Below are positions 11,156-21,295 of a stretch of DNA of 64,000 nt, one piece after another. Position 1 is the first letter of the stretch, and each line of letters opens with the position of its first letter. Origin of the DNA: Euonymus europaeus. Its lineage: Eukaryota; Streptophyta; Magnoliopsida; Celastrales; Celastraceae. The notes beneath the pieces are model-generated. The model was not told where the DNA came from, searched no databases, and was given only the letters and a program-made list of their open reading frames with translations. The DNA is taken from positions 7,948,501 to 8,012,500 of the forward strand of contig OY756958.1 in assembly GCA_963580455.1 (NCBI GenBank), read 5' to 3'. The position numbers and the translations under genes were made by a program.

Positions 11156-11535
11156 TGTTGAATTATGTTGTGGCTCGTTATAATGATGAACTGAACTTTA
11201 AAGCCCAAAAGTAAAGTAGAAGGCTTTATGGAGAAGATGAGGAGCCTGAAGCCAAGTGCAATTGCGATTGCAGGGGTGCGGGGACGGCAGCCCCCGTGGT
11301 ATGGTACGATATACCGGGTATCTTTGTCATTATACCGGGTAGATACTAGGGTTATTGATATATGCCCTAGTTGGCACTTGTATGAAGTACGACCGATTTC
11401 ATATAGTGAAAACGAGGAGCTCCCTTGGACATAGGCTTTATTGGCTGAACCACGTAAATCTTTGTGTCCGATTTCTTATTGCTTTCTAGTTTTGTGTTTG
11501 AGTGTTTCTTGATCGGTGTGAGATCAATCACAACA
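11156..11535 (+). repeat. 3' LTR of the deleted copia element
   Basis: This 380 bp block runs from TGTTGAATTATG to ...CAATCACAACA. A purine-rich tract, CCAAGGTGGAG, directly precedes it and is the expected second-strand primer. A related purine tract (CGAGGTGGAGATTGTGG) lies about 50 bp upstream. The end sequence GAACCACGTAAATCTTTGTG is typical of plant copia LTRs of this type. Confidence 0.88.
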
Positions 11536-12626
11536 GCGTTATTCGTGTAAGTACTCGTAAACCCATGGATTCTCCTGTAATCCATGACGTTCTAACATCT
11601 TAAACCAGTCATCGTGTGATGAAAAAAGCCTTTAACATCATTCGTGAAATATGTGTTGGGAATTTCGGCCACACAGTTCCGTTCTAAATGCCACTCATAT
11701 AGTCGATGTTTTGCAGTTGGTATTTTGACCCCCACAGCTGCCACCATTGCTTTGCATCCATCTGTGATGACCGAGTTTGGTGGTTTGTTACCCATAGCTT
11801 TTAAAAATGTGTCTATTAGCCATGTTTATGTAATTGTTGGCTCATCAACTAGCAAAGCACACCCGAAAAAAAATATGCAAAAATGATTGTTAACACCAAG
11901 AAGCATCACAATAGGTCAGTTGTAAATGTTGTCTTGTAAGTGACATAAAATGCTAAGACATCCTCGAAACATGCATAATCAAATTGACACATTGTATCAC
12001 ACCAAAATAGATTTCCCAACCGGCCATCTTCCGTAGTAGTGTACTCATGAAAACATCATTCATCACCATTGGCAATACTTGAACTGGTTATATAGTGCAA
12101 TCCACTATACATGTCTCTACGCATGATACTGACTCTATCTATTCCTCCAGCTTGTCTTGCCATGTACCGCATTATGTTTGTGGGTCTAATGTTCGATTCG
12201 CGTATTGCCAACATCTGAGCTTTACTACCATCAATAATTTTCCTATGTGAGTTAAGGAATCGCATATGCTCCGGTTGAGTCATGCTCAAATATTGAAACA
12301 ACCCATTTGATCATAATGACATCCAAAACAACACGCATTCGTGCAAGGTAATCACATCGGTTTCATCAAGTGGATGTCTAGAGATATCAGAGTATGTCCT
12401 ATCCTTGGTCTTCCTCTTACCTTCTTTACTACAACACCATTCCTTCATTCACAATTCTCAATTAGGATTCTTCCTACTTTTTTTGCGATCGTGTACTAAA
12501 ACTCAGAATTTTAGCATATGAATTCTGGAAATCGTATGCAAATTCAATCGAATAGAAGCACATCCCAACTACATCTTCTGGTCGCAAATTTCGTGCATTT
12601 TCTTTGCCCACAAATATGATATCCAT

Positions 12627-13340
12627 GATACTTTCCTAATCAATTCTATAAGACAATAGGCTAACTTATAAAATCGCAAAGCTTACTAGATGTTCGCTCT
12701 CGTACTGATTTTATGACACTGGCGATATTAATGACAAAGACACTAACACCGTCACTCACCCTCAAAGACCCTCAACACCATCACACACAACACACCCCTC
12801 TTTCGACGGCAATCTCATTTCGGTTCGACGAAACACTTTATTTTGATGCTTAGTTTTTTGCATCCAGTGGTGGTGGATCTATCGATTGTTGGCAATATGA
12901 AATTGTACGGGCCTTACATGGGCCAGATCTTGCATTTGTGGTACGGGCATCACTTGGGCCAGATCTTGTTGTAATATAAAATTGCCCGGGTGGAAGACAA
13001 GGCAAAGAAATTTTGTAACAAACTTTTAAATATATGTAATTATAAGAAATTTTGTCCGATCATTGCTCGAGCAACTTCCCAGATTCAGTGGCGATCTTAG
13101 GTCTTGCGAGTCCTAGGGCGAACTCTAAAGGAGAGAATTTTATAAAAATAATAATTAAAAGTTAAACGGTAAATAGGTACCGATGATAAACGGTTATGGA
13201 ACGATTTTTGTGTAAGATAACTTAAATATAAACAGTTTTGGTATCCCCTAATTTGAAGGGTAATCGACCCCTTTCCATCGCTGATATGCTTAGCTGAATT
13301 CCTCATGTATTTATTTACGTATCTGACACATATTTATATA
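12627..13340. other. Spacer with a short direct repeat, no gene
   Basis: The segment upstream of the FAR1-like start contains two copies of GTACGGGC...TGGGCCAGATCTTG at about 12906 and 12946. A block near 13265-13330 (GATATGCTTAGCTGAATTCC) recurs in diverged form near 13915. No coding similarity was recognised. Confidence 0.4.
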
Positions 13341-13344
13341 CATG

Positions 13345-13640
13345 TGGTCGATAAGAGGAGAAAATTGTCCTTGGAAGTTAAGCCAAATTTCCAACACTAT
13401 AGAATCCATTAAGCAACGGCTGATAGGTGTGGAGATAAAACACATTCCAAGGGAAATGAACACGGTTGTTGATCTATTAGCAAAAGGTGGCGTCAATAGA
13501 CACACTGATTTTGTAATGTGGTTTTAATTGTTTTTTTTTTTTTTTGCTATTTGTTTTGCTTTCAGAGCATCCATATTGTTGCACTATTGGTTTTTTCCCT
13601 CCTTCGTGGTTATAATATCTGCTTTTTATATAAAAAAATA
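13345..13640 (+). pseudogene. L1-type LINE 3' end: RNase H fragment
   Basis: A short frame reads C-P-W-K-L-S-Q-I-S-N, then I-P-R-E-M-N-T-V-V-D-L-L-A-K-G-G-V to a stop at 13527. It aligns with the last 60 residues of the longer LINE at 21505 (V-P-W-K-L-N-Q-I-A-N ... I-P-R-G-K-N-G-V-A-D-W-L-A-K-A-G-V). This is the C-terminal end of the RNase H domain in plant L1-like ORF2. About 100 bp of 3' UTR follows and ends in a seven-A run at 13632-13638, so this is an extreme 5' truncation, as expected from target-primed reverse transcription. Confidence 0.8.
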
Positions 13641-14136
13641 GTAATACATGTTCATTTCTTTATATGTATCCATGCACAATTTAATCTAGAAGTGCTCAGC
13701 GAACATTGCCAAGCCAAATCTTTCACGAGAGAAATCATCTTCTTAATTGCCCAAATCACTTAATTTTATGTATTGAATAGATATAATATTATGAAATTTT
13801 TTGAACCTAGATAATTGTAAACAAAATTGAATTTATGTAATTATAATAATTTGTATTCGATCATCGGTTCAACAATTTCTCGAATTTCATAAAATGTACA
13901 CCAAAAAACATTAGATATGTTTAACTGAATTTCTCCTCAATTTATTTATGGGCCTGACATATGTTAAATTAATTTAGTATGATTTTTTTTTGGCTCAAAT
14001 ATCTGAAATTTGCCCACATCATTTATTTAGATATGATATAAATATGTGGGTTATACATGTTTATTGCTTTATAAGTATTAGTGTGTACAATTTAACGTTA
14101 TGAATATGATTTTATCTCGACAAACAAACCCCAATT
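13641..14136. other. AT-rich spacer with a degenerate satellite trace
   Basis: No gene seen. A stretch near 13878 (TCGAATTTCATAAAATGTACACC) resembles the satellite core CGAATTCCATAAAATGTACACC that dominates 14137-15449, suggesting an eroded monomer outside the array. Confidence 0.4.
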
Positions 14137-15449
14137 GAGTTGAAACTCGACAATGAGCTTGATTTCATCATTCCAAGAATATTCGATGGAGGAACCATTC
14201 GCCAGCTTTGAGCTTCGGGTGTGGATTTACTCGAATTCCATAAAATGTACACATAGGTATCTCATTCGTAGTAAAATCGCTCAGTTCCATCGTTTGACCG
14301 ACCATGTGAACCCAGCCAAATGAGTTGAAACTTAACAATAAGCTTGATTTCATCATTTCAACAATAATCGACCAAGGAACCATCAGCCAGCTTTGAGCTT
14401 CGGGCTAGGAATTTAACGAATTCCATAAAATGTACACCTAGGTGTCTCATTCATAGTAAAATTGCTCGATTCCATCGTTTTGCAGACCAAGCGAACCCTG
14501 AATGAAGTGAAACTTGACAATAATCTTGATTTCATCATTCCAACAATATTCGGTGCAGGAACCAGTTGCCAGATTTGAGCTTCGGGCGAGGAATTTAACG
14601 AATTCCATTCAATGTACCTCTAAGTGTCTCATTCATAGTAAAATCGCTCGACTGACCAAGCGAATCCCAAATGAGTTGAAACTCGATGATGAGCTTGATT
14701 TCATAATTCCAAGAATATTTGGTGGAGGAACCATTCTCCAGCTTTGAGCTTCGGGTGAGGATTTGGTCGAATTCCATAAAATGTACACATAGGTGTCTCA
14801 TTCATAGTAAAATTGCTCAATTCCATTGTTTGACCGACCATGGGAACCCCAAATGAGTTGAAACTTGACAATAAGCTTGATTTAATCATTCCAACAATAT
14901 TCGACCAAGGAACCATCTGCCAGCTTTGAGCGTCGAGCGAGGAATTTAATGATGTCCATAAAATTTACACCTAGGCGTCTCATTCATAGTAAAATTGCTC
15001 AATTCCATCGTTTGGCAGACCATGCAAACCTCGAATGCAGTGAAACTCAACAATAAGCTTGATTTCATCATTCCAACAATATTCGATGGAGGAACCATTT
15101 GCCAGATTTGAGCTTCGGGTGAGGAATTTAATGAATTCCATTCAATGTACCCCTAAGTGTCTCATTCATAGTAAAATCACCTGATTCCAACCAAGCGAAT
15201 CCCAAATGAGTTGAAACTCGACAATGAGCATGATTTCATCATTCCAAGAATATTCGGCGGAGGAACCATTGGCCAGCTTTGAGCTTTAGGTGAGGATTTG
15301 CTTGAATTCCATAAAATGTACACCTAGGTGTCTCATTTGTAGTAAAATTGCTCAGTTCCATCGTTTGACCGACTAAACGAATCCTGAATGAGTTGAAAGT
15401 CGACAATGAGCTTGATTTCATCATTCCAAGAATATTCGACGGAGGAACC
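14137..15449. repeat. Satellite array, about 182 bp monomer, trimer HOR
   Basis: Monomers beginning GAGTTGAAACtcGACAATgAG start at 14137, 14322, 14504, 14673, 14855, 15037, 15208 and 15390 (spacings 185, 182, 169, 182, 182, 171, 182). Variant types alternate with period three. Type A has CCAAGAATATTCG and TTTGACCGAC; type B has GACCAaGGAACC and TTTgGCAGACC; type C has CCAGATTTGAG and CCATTCAATGTAC and a deletion of about 12 bp before the next unit. The higher-order unit is therefore about 535 bp, present 2.4 times. The array is cut at 15449 by a retroelement; a few bases of satellite-like sequence (GAACCATCA) reappear after 21175. Confidence 0.93.
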
Positions 15450-18400
15450 TATTGGAGAGTATGCCCTAAAGTCAATCATATGATGATTCTTTAGCACATT
15501 GTAATTATCATGATTATTTTATTAATAAAGACATTTTAGTTATTCCAGTTATTTATATATGTGTTCTATGAATTATTGTAATAATGTCTCTAGAATATAA
15601 TGTAAATTCTTAAATGTCCATAATCAAGTATTATTGTCAATAGGGACAACAATAATACGTAGAAGCTAATATGTTTTTGATTAATATATAATATTAACTC
15701 AACACATAGGTACATGAATTGGAGAACTTATGTATTGGACCGATTCGCCATGAAATCATTTCATGGATTGTGTTATAAATGTCATAAATGATTTCATAGT
15801 GATGATGGTGTTTTGTAGTCCTTTGACCTGAGATCACCATTGTTCCCGACATGAGAGATTGGTTCATTTTGACGCATCAAACATCACCCTTAATAAGATG
15901 GTTATAAAAGGTGGTGATCAGGTGTACAATAAATTATGTAGAGGGATGTGAGTGATCAAAAAGGAGTTTTTCCTTCTCATAACACGGGATTGATATCTAA
16001 GGCCTCTTGATTGAATAGATCTAATAAATGCATGGCCATGCTCGAATGAGTTGATATAATGATATCAATGTCATTTGTTTCAGTTAGCTTATTTGGGAAT
16101 CAAGAAACACTGATTAAGCAATAAGAGGGTGACATATCCACGTCTTGTGTTCGATCAAGATATCGAGGACAAAAGAAATTTTACAACATGGTAACATTAG
16201 TCACAGTAAAGGTTGAGTCGAACCATTGACTTTCTCGTAATATGGGTAGTAGTGATGTTTTGCTAGAAACCACTCACTGCTTATAATTCTAAAATAGGAT
16301 TTTATAATTACTACCAACATTACGGGAACCTACAGGGTCGCACACTAAGAATGGTAAGTAATTTGAAACGTAAAATTCATAAGATGAATTTCATATTTAA
16401 TTTGAGCATTTTTTGGAGTGTACTACTTGGACCAGGTTAGTATGACTTTGGTATTAAGATAAGATGTCTTTTAGAAAGCAAGTGTAATATTTGAGTAGGA
16501 CTCAAACATTTTGGAATGATCTCATTTTTGTTTATATATATACACACACACACACACACATAGTTGATATATATATATATATGTATACATGCAGCTTATA
16601 TATATGTATTATTTGTATTACAGTTACATATATATATATATATGTATGTATGTATATATATGTATATATATATACGGAGCCGTTCGTATCAGGGATCCTG
16701 CATGATCTCAATCATGCGGGATCCACATCCTGGCCGTCCATCTAATTGGACAGCCAGGTTACATTATTTTCTTTTCTAAATACAATCCGCGATTCTTCCG
16801 CCCTACTTTTCTCACTCTCAATAGCTCAAGTTGATGCCTTCCTCACATGATTCTTTTTTGAAGATTCAGCTTCGATTATCAACTCTACCATTTTCAGCTT
16901 CGATTGACCTCCTTTGTTGTTGTTGTTGTTGATATTCAGTTCCATCTTGCACCTGGGTTCTTCTCTTGGAGTTTGAGTTTTAGTTCGTTTTTCAAGATTC
17001 AACTTTGATTTTCAGTTCGGTCTCGTTCTTCCAAGTTGAGTTTGACTTCGGTTTCCCTCACTCGGTAAGCTTGATCTGAGTTCTAGTTCTTCCTCAAGTC
17101 AATTCAATTTAATTGTTTCTGCTAATTAGGATTTATTCTCTCTATGCAATCAATACATGAAGGTTTTGTTATTTCCAATTGAATTAATTTGAGTCCATTG
17201 TTGCCATCAATTGGGGTTTCTTATTTTTATTTTAGCGCTTCACTAGGCTTGAAGTGTTTGGAATTAATCACTCTGCTTTGAGTCCATTGCTGCTGTCAAT
17301 TAGGTTTTCTTATTTTGATTTCAGCAATGCACTGCTTTGAGCCCATTATTGCTGCCATTTCAGGTTGTATGAAGCTGGAAATTAGTTCTTAAAAGAGAGG
17401 AATCTGTTGTATATACTATTCTCACATGGAATCAAGAAAGTTTTAGGGACAAATCCTTAATGGTGTTATTCAATCCTCCCAAACACCAAATGACTTCATG
17501 ATTTGCACTAGATAAAGATGTTGGTATTTTGTTTGCTGTTGAAAATGGAATGATTGGATATGAGTTTTCCATTTTTTTAGTTGGGATTCTATTTTGTAGA
17601 AGGATGTGATGCTTTGCTCATATTGTATTGCCTTGTGCCTTGTGCATTGTATATACGTAATTTGAATAACACATAATTTGATATGTTGATGGATGATTTC
17701 TGGGTTCAATTTAGATGGTTCCTCTTGGCAAAAGAGTCCGAAAGTGTCAATTTGGTTAATGAAGTTCGTACCCAAACCACAATGAATCCATTCAATATAT
17801 ACATTTCCTGTCCAGTTTGACAGCACCTTGTAGACAAAAAAATTGTCTTGCTTATATGAATTTGCAGGCATTGTAAAGCTTGCACCTAATTTGAATTGGA
17901 CGCATAGCAGGGCAGCAAACATTGTTCAATAATCAAACACTATAACAGCAGCAAAAAATCTTCAAATACCATTCTTCAAAATGCAGGATTTCAAAAAGGC
18001 TCCTACGTAAAAGATGTGTATTACTCAAATCAATCAAAAAACAAAGACATTACACTATAACAGCAACAAACATTCTTCAAGTACCATTCTCCTATTAGTC
18101 TTCTTCCTTAGCTTGATTGCCACCTCTTGTGGACTAAATCTGCGACAAACATTAACTCTGCTTTGCTGCAAACACTCACTCTGCTATGCTTCTTCTCTAT
18201 CAACTATGTCCTCAAACTCTACAAATTAAAAAAGAAGTGGTAAAACTTCATCACAGATAGAGATTACTTAATCGGTGTAAGTGAAGAATCTGACCTTGTC
18301 TGCTCATTACTTCCCTATAACAACCATTGCAGTCCATATGAGAATAAAAATGAAAGAAAGTTCATATTTTTTTAACAAAAATATAACAACACCTTGCTAA

Positions 18401-18907
18401 TGAGCATTGCTCAATTCTAGACAGTTCACAATACACAATAATGCTCAATCAAGCTTGCATATGGAAGCTATCTCATTATTTGCAAGCCCGTAAAGAAAGA
18501 AGTAAAGAAGAGAAAATAAGATACATAAAAGGATAGAAAATCCTCATCAGAGACAAACATAAACTCTCTAAGTAAAGCGGCATGTATTTGAATCCTCTAG
18601 TATTTCATATTACTCACCATTCAAGATGACTACATGCAAGCTCACGAGAGCTTTGACTTCTTCCATTGATTTAAGCTTATTTTTGCCTGCATTTAATACC
18701 TGATAAACAAAAATGAATCAAAAAATAAAAGAAATCACTAAAATGATCATTAACAACTATAAATGAAACTTAGCAAAAATGAAAAAACTAATCCTAAAAT
18801 CATTAAAAGGAATAGACTATATACCCAATGAAAATTTCTTTCAGCAATGCAAGGCAGGATAAATCTAGAATTGTGTCAAAACTAATAATGAAATGTACGA
18901 CATAAAA

Positions 18908-19023
18908 CCCTGTTTGTTTCAGAGTATACGCTAGCGTATACTCTGTCATTCATACTCTCAGACACTCAGCTTTTACGCTTTACGAGAGCTTATACTCTAT
19001 GAAATATACTCTGATCCAAACGG
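18908..19023. mobile_element. 116 bp MITE with a 24 bp perfect palindrome
   Basis: It opens CCCTGTTTGTTTCAGAGTAT and closes, on the minus strand, CCGTTTGGATCAGAGTAT. These are inverted termini of the CCCTGTTTGGAT type seen in plant MITEs. Just inside the left end AGAGTATACGCT is followed immediately by its reverse complement (18921-18944). The interior AGAGTAT/ATACTCT motifs repeat several times, so the whole element can fold. It lies inside the Mutator-like element. AAAA on both sides could be part of a TSD but is not diagnostic. Confidence 0.7.
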
Positions 19024-19488
19024 AAAATAACATTTTTGAACATAATGATTTTCATTTCACCTCATACGGGGAAGAACTCAGATTGAGCTTACCCAAGTTT
19101 TTGTAGGAGAACTTGACTTGGAAGAACGATACTGAATCTTCAAAATCAAAGAAAAAGAACTGAATCTCCAAGAGAAAAACCCAGTTCAAAGCAACTCGAC
19201 TTGGAAGATACTGAATCTTCAAAAACAAACATCAAAGGAAATCGCGTGAGGAAGAGAACAAATGCGTCAAAGGAAATCCCATAAGGAAGGTCAGGTCAAA
19301 GCAATTGGAATAACTAAAACTTGAAAGATAGAGCTTATCGAGTAAGGGAAGGTCAGAGGTGTTTTCGTTATAAACACAGAACGAAGAAGCGCGCTTGAAG
19401 AAGATGGAAGATGGTCAAGTTAAAGGGGTTTTTAATTTTTAAAGAAAATAATGTAACCTGGCCGTCCGATTAGATGGACGGCCAGGAT

Positions 19489-20503
19489 TGTTAGATATAC
19501 GTTCTATATAACCAATTTATACGGTTGTATTTGGAATATATTATAATAGTACTGTATTAGTTGAAATAATAAATGGCAGTATATTATATATTTGATATTT
19601 ATATTTATATAGTTGTATTAAATATATCCGTATATATTTGTTAGAGACCTCATTCTCAAGAGTTGAGAATATGAGTGATGAGTGATCTTTAGTATAAATA
19701 TTTTAAATAAAGTTCCCGATCGTAGAATTATTAATTGGACAATAATAATTCGGAAGATTAACATATTGTTTGTTACTTATGATGATAAGGTCGTGAGTCT
19801 CATGCAATCTAATATGAGATATTAGAACAAACAATATGAAAGATTTATCGTTGAATAAATACTTCGAACATGACTTGATAAATAATGAATCACATGGAGG
19901 TTTATTTCCTTGTTAATGATTTATTATTTATTTACGATTGTGTAAATAATCCTTAGACCTGAGATGACATAGTAGTCTTGTATATGGGTGATTGAATTTT
20001 TTCAATCTTGAAAATATTTATTTATTGAATAAATATTGGCATTCGATGGATTCTGTTAGTTATGTATGGAGACTTGTGTGCAATCAACAAGGGATCCATC
20101 GCCTCGAAATAAACGAGAAGAATATCCTATGTGATCTAGATATTTATTGACACAAGAAATCCTTGGCCGAGGTTACATGATTAATGAAAAGGTGTTTTCA
20201 TTAATTATTTCTTTGTCAATAAATTATTGGATCTAACATATAATTGAGTTAATGGATTTGACGGATATCCATGATCCTCACTCAATTGGGATATTGCATA
20301 TTCATATGAAAGTATTCATCACTGATTGGGTAGTCACAATATGCTGCTAGGCGTCACTTATGATTTATAAGAAATGATTAAAATATGTTTTAATTAATAT
20401 CAAAGAGTTTGATATTATTCTTATTGCTAATCAATAATGAACTTTGAAAATCACACATAAAGAATTACAAAAATTGTTCTACTAAAGGTTGGAAAGGAAA
20501 ACT
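19489..20503. repeat. 1 kb LTR-like block inside the right TIR
   Basis: The inverted arm stops at ...GGCCAGGAT (19488) and resumes at GTGGATCATGC (20504), where the left arm is contiguous. The inserted block starts TGTTAGATATACG and is AT-rich with no open frame. It shares the phrase GACCTGAGAT with the surrounding copia LTR (15828 and 19958), which occurs in related plant copia LTRs, so it is probably a fragment of a second copia LTR. No 5 bp TSD was found, so the class is uncertain. Confidence 0.45.
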
Positions 20504-21295
20504 GTGGATCATGCATGATTGAGATCATGCGGGATCCATGATAGGAACGGCTCCACACACACACACATATATATATATATATACACACACGTTGGTTTAA
20601 AAAAAATAGAGTCCAATCCAAATCAAAGACAAACAACCTATATATATAGATATATACAGTAAAAGATATATCTAATATATGTATAAGCTTTGTTTTGGAT
20701 GAGTACACGGTTTTGATATATATTTGACGTATGAGATATGCCGATGGTTTTTTCTAAGAGAAAAAAACAAAAAGTTACAATTGTGTTTTTAAGAGAGATT
20801 CGTGAATTCTCTACAAGTAAGAGTGACCAAGAGTTTATCAAAAACAATCCAGAGCCATTCTCCAATATATCTCACTAATTTCAGGTGTTGAATCGGATTC
20901 GAAGACTACGGGTTTGATTCGGTCTAGCAACCGGAGGGCTTATAGTTTCATTCATGGACGTGAGACGTACACGAAGATTGCACCGTTCGTGTGGATACCG
21001 TAGAGGCATGATCAGATAGTTCGTGTTCGTTGTATGTTTCAACAGTACAAAAAGCGCGCTACAAGGGTAACTATTCTAAACTCATAATTAAATGTTGGTT
21101 TTAAATAAATTCTTGGATTAGGAATCATAATATTTTTCATTATTCCACCGCTTGATTGTTGTTCGATTCATATTAGAACCATCATGTAATATTTGTAATT
21201 ATAATTATTGCTTAGTAAAATAATCAAAGTTAACATAATGTATTACTAATCTTAACATTTACCATATTTGACACAAAAAATCGTTAAATTATTGG

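Larger units (their letters stand above)
9913..11535 (+). mobile_element. Internally deleted Ty1-copia element with TSD
   Basis: The insertion is framed by GCGTT at 9908-9912 and 11536-11540, a perfect 5 bp duplication. The left end, TGTTGAATTATGgcGTGGCTC, matches the first 21 bp of the right LTR (11156), allowing two mismatches. It then runs directly into reverse transcriptase coding sequence, so the rest of the 5' LTR, gag, protease, integrase and the start of RT are deleted. The right LTR is complete. The deletion may have happened before integration (defective template) or afterwards by recombination; the intact TSD is compatible with both. Confidence 0.9.
6640..12626 (-). pseudogene. FAR1/FRS (MULE-derived) gene, split by two retroelements
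   Basis: FAR1-related proteins are nuclear factors derived from MULE transposases. The parts appear in order on the minus strand. An ATG lies at 12626, then an N-terminal FAR1 zinc-binding region (M-C-F-Y-S-I-E-F-A-Y near 12560) with several stops. A P-E-H-M-R-F-L-N-S-H-R-K block follows at 12260. The MULE domain has V-I-T-D-G-C-K-A-M near 11765 and W-H-L-E-R-N near 11700. A segment with C-E-S-M-N-S-H lies near 9840, then E-A-E-A-D-H-E-T-L-H-S at 7410. Last is a SWIM-type zinc finger C-S-C-M-F-F-E-T-N-G-Y-P-C-C-H-L near 7135 and a C-terminal tail. The three pieces (12626-11536, 9912-9739, 7418-6640) rejoin in frame once the two LTR insertions and one TSD copy are ignored. Stops and frameshifts show that it was, or became, non-functional. 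Confidence 0.88.
16676..20554. mobile_element. Mutator-like element with long TIRs, non-autonomous
   Basis: The outer termini are inverted copies: GGAGCCGTTCGTATCAGGGA at 16676 and, on the minus strand from 20554, GGAGCCGTTCCTATCATGGA. Both continue through GCATGATCTCAATCATGC. The inverted similarity extends through TCCTGGCCGTCCATCTAAT (left 16738; right 19468-19487, inverted) and on through AAGATTCAG, CTCTTGGAG and GTAAGCT...ATCTGAGTTC blocks (left to about 17095; right from about 19070). Arms of 400 bp or more suggest a Mutator-like or foldback element. No transposase similarity was found in the interior. The right arm is broken by a 1 kb block at 19489-20503. TSDs cannot be judged because both flanks are AC/AT microsatellite. 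Confidence 0.7.
15450..21175 (+). mobile_element. Copia-like solo LTR in the satellite, itself interrupted
   Basis: The left half begins TATTGGAGAGTATGCCCTAA, the opening of a common plant copia LTR type (TGTTGGAGA..., here TG to TA). It runs to the microsatellite at 16675. The right half resumes at 20555 and ends ...GATTCATATTA. GAACC at 15445-15449 and 21176-21180 is a candidate 5 bp TSD. Without the internal Mutator-like insertion the LTR would be about 1.85 kb. There is no gag-pol between the halves, so I read it as a solo LTR; a truncated 5' LTR is the alternative. The end dinucleotides TA...TA are not canonical, which lowers confidence in the exact edges. Confidence 0.6.

Noticed and set aside
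14168..15424. Similar minus-strand frames of 60-72 codons starting in the satellite
   Set aside because: They recur because the monomer recurs; 182 bp is not a multiple of three and frames do not join.
16540..16675. AC/AT microsatellite open frames
   Set aside because: Simple-sequence translation (Tyr-Ile-Tyr runs), not coding.
17470..17922. 150-codon minus-strand open frame inside the Mutator-like element
   Set aside because: No recognisable domain, composition looks random, and it lies in the non-coding interior of the element.
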